A DNA stretch of 64,000 bases from contig OX335653.1 in assembly GCA_946894095.1 (NCBI GenBank), positions 1,307,001-1,371,000 of the forward strand. The letters are read 5' to 3'. Of this stretch, positions 45,701 to 57,700 are shown in pieces (position 1 is the first letter of the stretch; each line of letters starts with the position of its first letter). The translations under genes were made by a program, and so were the position numbers. The notes under the pieces are model-generated. The model was not told the origin of the DNA and did no database searches. It saw only the letters and a program-made list of their open reading frames with translations. This stretch comes from Incurvaria masculella. Its lineage: Eukaryota > Arthropoda > Insecta > Lepidoptera > Incurvariidae.

Positions 45701-48700
45701 TGCACGGATGTCTAATACCACAAAACTAATGTTGATATTAGCCCAATACACCACATTCCCGAAGTAATTAGGTGCCATGCCAGGACCTTCCCTTTATGAG
45801 CACGGCTACATTGAACTGGATGGAAAACACGGACAAATTTTCATTGCCGCTTCGACCACCTTCTCATCCAATGCGATGGTACCAACCCGGGCGGACTTAA
45901 ACCCTACCTAGGGGGGAAGGGGACCTACAGATTTACATGGATTCCGAACCATTGAGTAGCTCGCAGTCGTGACGAAATGCACTTATCATATGAATGAAAA
46001 AGAAAGTGGTGCACAGACGGGGCGAGGATTTGAACCCAGACCTCTGGTATGCTAGTCTAGTCCCCGCGCCACTAGGCTACGAGCCGCTCTAATTTCTACG
46101 GAACTCTCGGTGCGCGAGTCGGATTCGAACTTGTCCGGTTTTTTTATTAACCTTTGTATTATTGAGCACGACAAATAGCGCTCTTGTCAAGACTTGAGTC
46201 AATTGGCGACGTAACATACGCGTAACAGAATCGAAAGAGGTGACGGGTTATGATTGCTGGATCTTCTACTGATCACTAACAGCACCGGATACAAGGATAC
46301 AAGGTTGCCTCCGTGGGGTCATCGCGTGCCGGAGCTCGGTCGGGACCGAGACGAGCCGCCCCCCGTACTCAAGGCCGAGCCCATAGACTCCTTGGAGAAG
46401 CATGTGATGGTGTAACAAGTGTAACGTTCCAGAGTCGATCTGCCGCTCGAGCGGGCCACGAGCCGCGAGAAGGGCCAGCCGCTCTGCATGGAGCAGTTCT
46501 ATCGCCCGATGGGGGTGTGCCGCGTGCCGGAGCTCGGTCGGGACCGCCACGAGCCGCAACCCGTACTCAAGGACGAGCCCATACACTCCTTGGAGAAGCA
46601 TGTGACGGTGTAACAAGTGTAACGTTCCAGAGGCGACCTGCCGCTCGAGCGGGCCACGAGCCGCGAGAAGGGTCAGCCGCTCTGCATGGAGCAGTTCTAC
46701 CGCCTGCTGGGGGTGTGCCGCGTGCCAGAGCTCGGCCGGGACCGCCTCGAGCTGCCCCCCGTACCCAAAGACGAGCCCATAGACTGCTTGGAGGAGCATG
46801 TGGTCGTGGCGTGCAGAAATCACGTGAGCGCATTACTCTTCATTTTTGCTTAACTTTAGACGTGCATCACCATCTGTTTCTGCGAATTATTGGGCATATT
46901 TAAATACAAACTTACGGTGCAGGAAAATACCGCGACAATACCCACTACATCGGTGGTTCTAAGCTCTAGCAATAGCTGGACGATACAGCAAAGGACCTAA
47001 ATAATTACACTTATAATGCAATATTATGGCAATAACGTGGTTTCGCGAGGTTAGGTTGATTTTGCTTTTCTGAGTACCTTCGTCTCTCAGCATACCCAGC
47101 ATCAGTCTTTTATAAAAAAAGTCTAGGTACCTCCCAGAGTAAAGGAGTGAAGATCTCTTGATAGGAGTATCGATCGAAGGCCGTTTCTACTAGTAAAGGG
47201 TACTTTACCTTAAAAGCGAGACGGCCGCGTCGAAGGTTGGTTTATTTTAGGGAAAATCAATACTGACCGCCTTCCCCTCACACATTTCTGTTATTATAAA
47301 ATCGAACTTTGCTAGAGAGACTTGCATAAAATATTCATTTGAATATTGTTTGACGTGGTCATATCGCTCAATTAGGTGCTTCCGGTCAAGGAAAACATCC
47401 CATCTCCTCAAGTGGTGGAAATTACAATAGCTGTCTCAGACGAAGAAACAATTCAATTTTGTTATGTATGTATATTTTAAATTTTTCATCTTCCCTTAAA
47501 TCTGTTCGTAAGGTGGCCCATCCCGCTCATCTCCCCATACAAAAGGGAAAAGAAGATCACGCCCATATTTCTTGTCAGAGATCCAAAATTTTGCTCAAAA
47601 TAGCTTTATTTGATCGAACTAGATGTCTGATGACCATTGGGTACGGGTCATGACCAAGGGGTAACCCTTTGGGTACGGAACCATAGAAAGTGAAGAGCAA
47701 TCGAGTGTGCACAAAACATCTCTTGTTCACAATGTCACACAATGGTTCTTGAATAAGCAAAACTTGAACATTGAACAAGCGAAATGTATGTAAGTGAACA
47801 TTGTGAGGGGATTTCTCGAGAGGGATAAGGATCAATCTTCCCAACATTTAACTCAGTTTACCATCCCTGCCAGAGGACTTTTGTCTCCTGTGCCGAAAAC
47901 TTTGGGTTCGAACCCCGGGGCGTTCGCATCCATCTTTCATGTCCGAGTTTAAAACGCGAATTCCGTTTCGAATTTAAGAGAGTCGTCACCCTATCGACTC
48001 CCCATGCTACAGTGATAACTGTTTGCATGCTCTTAATGTTTTAGTATTTTTTTTTATTTCATTTTCTAAAATATAGTATAAAAATTTACGTCTTAATGTT
48101 AAAAAAAATTTAATATACCTTTCAGATTGGAAAATATTGGCTAAAACATTAGATAAAAGTTGTCTTTTTTAGGGTTTCGTTCCGTACTCAAAGGGTGCCA
48201 ACGGTACCCTATTGCTAATCCTCCACTGTCCGTCCGTCCGTCCGTCACAGGGCTGTATCTCATTAACCGTAATAGGTAGACAGCTGAAATTTTCACAGAA
48301 TGTGTATTTATTTTGCCGATATGACCACATATGGGTAAACTTAAAAAAATATAAAAAATACATGCAAACAATTTTGATTTTTTTTGTATTAAATCTTGTA
48401 CGATGGTACGGAATCCTTCTTGTGCGAGTCCAATTCGCACTTGGCTGATTTTTACCCTCAGATTAGATTTTTTTGCACTGAAGAATAGAGATATTTACAA
48501 AAAAATAAAAACACACGGACATAGAATGAAGCTTAAATCTGGAAACTTTTACGGGTAGGGAAACATTCGGGTATGGAAGACAGTTTCTTTAATTTAAGGT
48601 GGCCCAACCCGGCGGGACTAACTCATTCGCGGGCACGGTACAAAACCGTGATGTTGCGCTCTGGGTCCTTCTCTGTTTCAAAGAAAAATACAGGCTCCGT

Positions 48701-51700
48701 GATGAGGAAGATGCAACATGTCCACAAAAAAGACAATGTGCATAGTGTATGATTTGGTAAGATTTACGAAAATTTTAATTTCAAAACGACTTATAGCTAA
48801 ATGTAAACCACGACCGCTGTAGTCAAAAATCTAACAAAAACCAAATAGATTATAAATCTTGATTAAATAAGCTATGTCTGATGACTAATCATTTTAAGAT
48901 TTTCTTACTTTATCATTGCGTAATCCACCTCCAAAATGATTGTACAAAACGCGCGGAAAATTCAAATGATAATAAATAAATAACAGATAACACATATGAA
49001 CTAACCGATCAGCCATTCATCATTGATGTTATTTTTTAAATGATTTTTTGGTTGGAGAGGTTTGGACAGAACACGGCAACGAATTCCAAAGACGGACAGC
49101 ATGGACGGCAAAAGTATCTGAATACAAACTTGAAGTGTGACGAGGAACTATTAGGATATTGTCACCACTTGAGGGAAGACCATCGGAAGAAAGATGGTCA
49201 AATTTAGAGCGGAGGCAAAGAGTGAATAAGCTATAGCAATGAATGTTGTTACGTCCTGCAGATAGATACATCACATGCCTGAAACTTCAGCGCCCCAAAT
49301 TGAATAATGGCTCTGGATATCCGACCGCAGTCTCTGGGGTGTTCAATAAAAGCGCTCGTGTTATAATACTTCAAAGTGCGCACACATATAGCAAAATATA
49401 CCAGTGTGTACGTCTTGGAATAGGGAGGCGAGTTAAGTAAGCTGGCTTCAGCGCGGTAAGTTCCGGAGTCAATTATTGTGCAGTTGGCAAAACTTTTAAG
49501 CTAAGAGAAAGCTTAAAAGTACGAAAGACACCGTAAAGACTTTCTTGTGACTCTGGTATATTACGACTATGCGTCCCATGTTTAAGAGGGTGTTGATTTA
49601 ATGATCGAACCCATTTGTTTTTAAAGTATTTTTTTCTAGATTTTCCTACGGACTCTCAGATTAAAAATTATGACACTTCTTCTTCTTCTTCTTTATAGAG
49701 AGGATCAAACCCACTCTGTGGCAACTGGTCTCATCTGAGGTTCATTCTGCCAGTGTCAAGTTTTGACATATGCTCATTGTCGTTTTTTCATGCATATTTA
49801 GTCTCAGTTAAAGGTAAGCTTAAATTTCATTGAAATGCTTCGTTAGTGAAATGATAGATATTTGTGCCAATATATTTACACATACTTATTTCGTTTTATT
49901 CTTTCATTTTTTAATTTTATTCGCTTTAATAAATGAAGCTATTATTCTTAACAGAGAAATGTTAAAGGTAGCAAGGAGAGTTTGAACAAAAATTATGATA
50001 CATTATAGATTTTACGCTTTATAGGTAGAACTTTCAAATAGATCTGTCAAGAAAGATAATGTCATACATTTGTTTGCTTTGGTTTTTTTTATTATTTTTG
50101 ACATTTGGTCAAATCAATTTAGACATGCAGTCAGTCAGTAGGTTTCTCAATCAGTACACAAAATATAGGTACGCATAGGAATATTCTGTTAACTCTCAGG
50201 ATACCATATTTTTGAACTCTGTGTAATCTGTTGTTTTGTACTGATTTGTTATGTTGATATGTTTGCTTTTGTGTCATTACATGTCAATAAAGAAAGAAAC
50301 GAAGCTTTTTCTAGCCGTCAGAAGATCTAGCTTACTTTCGGTGCCTTAGCAAACTTTTTCTTAGCTACCACCATCACCTTATTATTGGCATGAGTATTAT
50401 CTTTTATCACAGATCTATTATTGACTTATTATCTACGCCTGTATTGCCGGCCTTATTGAGATAGAAACGATTTATTTCCAATGACAATCCCCATTTAATT
50501 TTCCAGATAAATAAACATCACTTGAATATTTCTTGGTATTCTCTCGATAGTTCGTCGAATAATTCTTAAACTTTTCGGGCTCCAGAACACTTGGCTAACT
50601 GATCCCCGCGTCTCGAACCGCTAATTAGAAAAGACAGACGACCCTTTATTTCAACTTCTGAAGTTGACAAACATTCGCAACGCCTGAGCCCTAATTAAAC
50701 ATTCAAATCGATGTCATCTTTGGACACGGGATGATATATTCAGGATTCGATTAAGGCAAATGGGCCGTCTGTTGTTTGGATAAAAATAAATACTTAAAAA
50801 TACATAACACTAACGATCACAGCATACTTATCCCGCTTCTACAACGGACATGATCATCCCTTCATACATCATCGAGTACTAAGAATGTTATGCTTAACCC
50901 GATCCCGCTCTGTAAATTTCTTTGGCCATTCTTTCATCGTTCATTTGTTTGATATTGTCAATTGATTAAAATAGATCTTTGATTTCGATTGTTTGAGTAA
51001 AACTTATACATTTAAGAAAAAGGTGCGTTCCAGCTTGCAAGAACGTTTGTTGTTGTGAAAACACATAACCAACATTGGAAAAAAAATACTTTACCAAATC
51101 GAAGGTTATGTGATCATTTCGGCGTGCATAATCGCCTCTTTGCGGCCTGCTTTGAAAATATTATCAAACATTTTGAACGGTTTTTTTGGAAAGTAAACTC
51201 TACGCGAACCAACCTGAGACAACTGAGGAACTCATAGAAGAAATTGCTCGTCAAATTCGTGAAAACTAGCAGGCCTCACTGCAAAATGATCTGCGAAATT
51301 TCGTCAGTCAGGAGATTGATGGTCTAATAACGCAGGCATAGCTTATTTCAAGAGGATTTATAATCAATTTAGTTTTTGTTAGATTTTTTATTACAGCGGT
51401 CGTGGTTTACTTTTGGCTAAAAGTCGTTTTGTAATTAAAATTTTCGTCATTCGTACTAAATCAAACACTATGCGCATTGTCTGCTTTGTGGACATGTTGC
51501 ATTCTCCTGATCACGGAGTCTATCTTTTTCTTTGAAACAGAGATGGTCCAAGAGCGCAACAGCACGGTTTTTATTTGCGAATGAGATAGTCCCGCCGGGA
51601 AGAGCCATTTTGAAATCCGTGCATTCTTTCTGACGGACCACCTCGTCTCGGCGCAGTTCTACGTGATCCCGGTGAAGGCGGCGGACCGCGGCCGGCTGAG

Positions 51701-54700
51701 CGCGGGCGAGGTGCAGGCGCAGCTGCTGCACGTGGTGGCAGACGCGGCCGGGGCGCCGCGCGCGCCGCGCGTCGGCCTGCTCACGGCCGCGCCGCGCGAC
51801 GACTGGGCCACGGCGCGCGACCTGCTAGCCCGGGGTACCTCGCCTTCTTGTTCACTAGTCACCGGGGCACCGGGAGCCGACCCGCCCGGGAAGAGAGTCA
51901 CGGAGGTTTGAAGTGAGGTTCGTAATCTCGCGCGTATAGCGAGAAGAGAAGCTCTACGTGATCCCGGTGGAGGCGGCTGACCGCGGCCGGCTGAGCGCGG
52001 GCGAGGTGACACGGCCTGCTCACGGCCGCGTCGTGCGATGACTGGGCCGCGGCACGCGACCTGCTAGCCCGGGGTACCTCGCCTTCTTGTTCACTAGTCA
52101 CCGGGGCACCGGGAGCCGACCCGCCCGGGAAGGGAGTCACGGAGGTTTGAAGTGAGGTTCGTAATCTCGCGCGTATAGCGAGAAGAGAAGCTCTACGTGA
52201 TCCCAATGGAGGCGGCTGACCGCGTCCGGCTGAGCGCGGGCGAGGTGACACGGCCTGCTCACGGCCGCGTCGTGCGATGACTGGGCCGCGGCGCGCGACC
52301 TGCTAGCCCGGGGTACCTCGCCTTCTAGTTCACTAGTCGACGGGGCACCGGGAGCCGACCCGCCCGGGAAGAGAGTCACGGAGGTTTGAAGTGAGGTTCG
52401 TAATCTCGCGCGTATAGCGAGAAGAGAAGCTCTACGTGATCCCGGTGGAGGCGGTTGACCGCGGCCGGCTGAGCGTGGGCGAGGTGACACGGCCTGCTCA
52501 CGGCCGCGTCGTGCGATGACTGGGCCGCGGCGCGCGACCTGCTAGCCCGGGGTACCTCGCCTTCTAGTTCACTAGTCGACGGGGCACCGGGAGCCGACCC
52601 GCCCGGGAAGAGAGTCACGGAGGTTTGAAGTGAGGTTCGTAATCTCGCGCGTATAGCGAGAAGAGAAGTTCTACGGGATCCCGGTGAAGGCGGCGGACCG
52701 CGGTCGGCTGAGCGCGGGTGTGGTGGCGAACCACGGTCACCACGGTATCACCAGCCTAAACCTTTCAGGAAGAGAGTCACGGAGGTATGAAGTGAGGTTC
52801 CTAATCCCTGTTATACCAATTTAAAGTGAAACCAGTGCAGTACGTCTTGACATTTAGCGGAACCACCTCAAATTTGGGATTCAGACAAATAGTCATAACA
52901 GGAACTAAAACGAAAGACACAGTCGTAACTGCAACTAAAACTAACCGAAAGTAATACTAACTAGTGTTAAAATTTCAAAACAAATTGTGCCAAAGTGACG
53001 TAAGAAAGTTAATTTTAGTTTCAGTTAGACGCGCTAGATGGCACACATCTCCTTTCTCTTATGACTCACCGTGAGTAACAGACGAATCGAGCAAACGGGT
53101 ACGCTGTTCACGCTTTCGTCCTTAACTAATTTTTTAAAATCTATTTTAAAGTTTTCGTTTCTTTATTTTTATTAGTTTTACTTTTACCAACGTTATTTTA
53201 CCTTCGTTGTAATTTTTTAATTAATTTGTTGCTTTTAGTTTTTATTTTTCTAGTTTAACGAAGATGCAGATATACTTCTAGACAGCACAGCCTATTCAGA
53301 AGACGGCAATCTTTGGGTAAGGCTATATACGTCCTGTAATCATGTTACAAATCCACCAGTCCGCAATGTAGTAGTACAGTCGAACAAAGAGTTTAGGATA
53401 CATATCCTGTTGAATGAAAAGATGAACAGTCGAAATACTTTGACTTTTGGAAACAATTATAGTGTTGAGTACAGATTCAAACATAGTTGGGGACGTCTAC
53501 TAGCTACTGAGTAAACTAAACCCTTACAAAATTGAATCAGAGGTTGTATTTAAACACCATTATTTTTTACGTTTAACCGGAAGTGTATCCTTTAACCTTT
53601 GGTTGACTGTACATACTTGATGTTAGTACATCAGGAAGATTGAGGTCCTTCAATTGGCGACAGAAGAAAGGCAACTATAAATACTCACTTTGCCAGCTAG
53701 TGTAGTAGCTCAGTAGGGTGAGCCCTCGGTGTTTGAGTGTGAAGTGGCTTAATTATTTATTTATTTAAAGAAAAACCTATTAAGAACAACTTCACCCATG
53801 TCTAAGCCTGGTTTCTATCAAGTGCTGATTTATTGGGTCTTTATTCCTAAAGTGATGATTATCGTGTTATTGGTATTTATAGCAAGCTGCTAAGAAAGGC
53901 CCTTAATATGTGGCGATTAAACTAATCGGCAGTAGGTTAAAAAGGCCCTAAGAATCATGTTTTTTACTAAAGACTTGAATCATCGAGTAAGCACAAACAA
54001 GTCCATGGGTCGAAATCTTTTGCAACACTGGGAGCGGTCAGGATTTGAATGGGTGACCGTCCAACCGTTTAGGCTGTCCGTGAATCGGAATCCTCGTTAA
54101 ACTTACATATCAGGTGGTATAGGGTTATCCTTCCTGGATTGTTACCATCGCATGTAATGACAGATCGTCGAAACAGTAATAAAAAAATTGTCTTTTTTCT
54201 GATCACTTTCCGGAAGGCCAACTAGTTCTTCCGCGAATGCGGACTGTTAGGGTAATATCATGACAGTATGTAGGTGTAGTATAGCCATTCATACCCAGTT
54301 CGATATGTTATTTTTATGTGTGTTTGTAAATACTGCCAAGAACTCGTTCAACTCCAGTTCGATATCCACAGGCCTAACCTAACCACCTAGGTTACGGGCC
54401 ATTCTGTATTTGCTACATCTTCCCTCCAATAAGCACGGCCACATTTAATTAAAAACAAGGTACCTATGCGAATAGTATATCGGTCTTTTGGAGCACCTTC
54501 GTGTTCTTCTTGGAATAGACCGCATTGTCGATGCGCAGACGACAACAACCTGCGCAACCTGGAGCTGGTGTCGCGCTCGCTGTGCGTGCTGTGCCTGGAC
54601 GAGGCGGGGCCCGGCGAGGCCGGGGGGGAGGGCGACGACGCCGACACGGCGGCCATGTTGCGTGCCATGCACGGCGCGGGCGCGGACCAGCACTCAGCCA

Positions 54701-57700
54701 ACCGCTGGTTCGACAAGACCGTGCAGGTATGGTCAGTTCGCTAACGTCATACCAGTGTGTAGGAGGGATAATAAAGGTCCACAGGTGGCGTTGCCATTCA
54801 AATTTCAGAATACATGGAAAACAATTAATATCAATGATATTTATTTTTTTGTAGTTAAAATGTAACGTTTTCATCACGCCTACTTACCTAGGCAAAATTT
54901 GGAATCAAGCTTAGTCTAATGACGGTGTAACTAGTTCTTGCAGTTTCGGGAGATGGCGCTAGTAATAAATGTCATAAGACAAGCGAAAATCGGAAGTTTT
55001 CGGCGAGTTTTGTGCGGCCAACCATAGAAATGGGATGTACGCGCTGATGATGATATAATATGATGATGATGAAATAGGATGATGTAAGCGCGCTGCGCGC
55101 GCATGTTAGGTCTATGCATTCTCATATTTTATTCGCATGTTTCAATTCTCTAAATAGTGGTCTACATGTCGCATCCCATTTGAAGCCATTGATGATTCTA
55201 GTGGCCTTTTCGCTGTAATTTTTAACCGACTTCAAAAAAGGAGGTCCTTACCACCTCCTCACCTCAGAACTTTCGACTCGTTTTTTTATTTGAAAGCTGG
55301 CGATTCTCGTGTGGTCCCATTTTAATTTGGTCTAGTTCTGACAATGGCATCCATGAGAGAATCATATAACTAAGTCTTAAATTTTCCTTAAGTATATGCG
55401 CGACAAATAGACGAATAACTCATTATCACGCCAACCGATTTCGATGATTATTTTTGTGTTGGAAAGGATGTACAAAAATTACTAAATGTACTTTAAAAAC
55501 AAAAAAAATAACAAAAATTCTAACAAAAAAAAACCAACTTCAAAGAAAAAGTATTCCATAACAAATGAATATGCACTAAAAAGTTAAAAAATCTTTGCAA
55601 TGATTCTAGTTACAATTATTGTTATTTTTGGAGTCGGTGTCAGCCAAGGCAGTCAAGGTTCTCTTGAATGGCGCGGCGCGTGCCCGGTGTGATCACTTGA
55701 CAGTTCCCCTCCCGGCGCGGCACCGCGGCCCCACTCTCGCCTCTCACCTCGTCAAGTCGAGCATGCGACACTAGCACATCTCAACTATAACTATGTACGT
55801 AGTTACAAACCTGCCTTGGCTGACACGGACTAAAAAAATAATAATAATTGTAACTAAAATAATTGCAATTATTTTTTTACTTTCTAGTGCATATGAATTT
55901 GTTTTGGAACACTTTTTCTTTGAAGTCGGTTTTTTTAAGTTAAAATATTTTTTTTAATACTTGCTCAGCCGACGTGTGCCGTGAACGTTACAGCTGATAA
56001 TCTCGTCGGACGGCACGCTGGGCATGTGCTACGAGCACTCGGCGGCGGAGGGCGTGGCGGTGGTGCGGCTGGCGGAGCGCATGCTGGCGCGCGCGGCGGT
56101 CGCGCCGCGCCCGGCGCCGCCGCCCGCGCTGCTGCCTCCGCCGGAGCGGCTCGTCTGGAGCGTGCCGCCGGAGGTGCAGCGGCACGTCGACCGCGCGGCG
56201 CTCTCGCTCGACAAGTCTGTCATCCTCTATCCAATCTGCCGTAGATTAGTACCCCTACCGCGTGCCTATCGCCGCTTTGTATTCATAATTATGGGCTTTC
56301 AGCTCCACCAACAACTGGCAGTTAGCGTCAATTTTGTATTTTATTTATTACTTGGTTTTAAATTTTAAAAAATAAGAAGAAAGAACAATGCAAATAATCA
56401 TCGTAATTACCATAAGGTTCATAATTGCCATCAATAAATTTTACAAGGAACTCAACCGCCAGGATTGATTCAAAATGGCCGCCGGCAAAACACGCTCTCA
56501 GTAATGCACATTCATTTTTTTCATGTTACTTGGCAAAGTTTCGATTGAATATGATAAATTATGATCTCTTCTATCTAACGGTACATACGTTTGTCATTAT
56601 CTGACATCATGGAATCAGCTAAAGGATTATGGTTGTCTGCATATGTTGTATTCAAGTAAACGGCCAAATAATGGTTGCTCAAAGGGTTTTCGAAAATTAT
56701 CCTCGAATTAAACATGTTAGCGTAACGATTGACACCCCTAATAAAATGGGAAGGCTATCCCCTTGTATGAAAACAAGCGTTGAAGCCATGGTCACTGATT
56801 TTATATCAATGGACATATTGACCATGGTGCGTACTACCATTGTTTTAAGTCTAATTCAAACTGTAAGACTTGCATGCATGATCCAGGCAAATATCAGACC
56901 TAGACTTCAAGGTGTACACGTACCGCGGCTACGGGCGCGAGTACATGAAGTCCTGCAAGACCAGCCCCGACGTCTACATCCAGCTCGCTCTCCAGTATGC
57001 TTACTTCAAGTGAGTCCCGCCAATCAACGGCTTTGTATCGCCATACATGGTCTAGGTAAATATTGAAGCTGGAAATCAAGGCTTTGGGTGCGATTACATA
57101 TAGTCCTGAGAGACCAGTTCCGACGTCTACATCCAGCTCGCTCTCTAGTACGCTTAATTAAAGTAAATCCCGCCAATCAAAGTCTTTATATCTCCATGCA
57201 CGGTCTAGGTAAATGTTGGACCTGGAATTCAAGGTAAGTACAGTATTCCTGAGAGACCAGCCCCGACGTTTACATCCAACTCGCTCTCCAGTACACATAT
57301 TTCGTTTCCATATCGTTGCAATTGCAGATCATTTGTATTGTCCAATAGATCAACAAACCATGGTTGTAATCATAGATCCAGCTTGGCATCACGGAAACCG
57401 GCGTCCATGCTTGGCATAGATGTCATGATTTTTTCCCAAAGCGCCGAATCCCCGAAGGAACTGGTTGCCATGCCAGGACCTTTCATTTTACCTTACACGA
57501 GCACGTGCTACATTGCATATATTCAATTTTACAAGATACCAAGAAACGAACGAGCGAAGGGTCGTAACCGATTCGTGGCGGTCAATGGCACAAATGAGTT
57601 ACTATCGCTGCTCCCATGTTTCCATACTTGCTTGGGATAACATGACTACTCAGTACATCGTCTTTACTGGAGGGTTTTAAAAACAAATTGTGATTGTTAC

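Noticed and set aside
46266..46833. Long frames on both strands (up to about 196 codons) over the exon 4 array
   Set aside because: They are side effects of GC-rich tandem copies of the ChAT exon; only the short spliced frame matches a known protein.
51659..52618. Repeated ~117-codon minus-strand frames with Arg/Pro/Ser-rich sequence
   Set aside because: Antisense shadows of the 239-bp echo array; no domain and identical by repetition.
55981..56368. Ala/Gly/Arg-rich frames overlapping ChAT exon 7
   Set aside because: Off-frame readings of a GC-rich exon; the real frame contains the YEHS motif.
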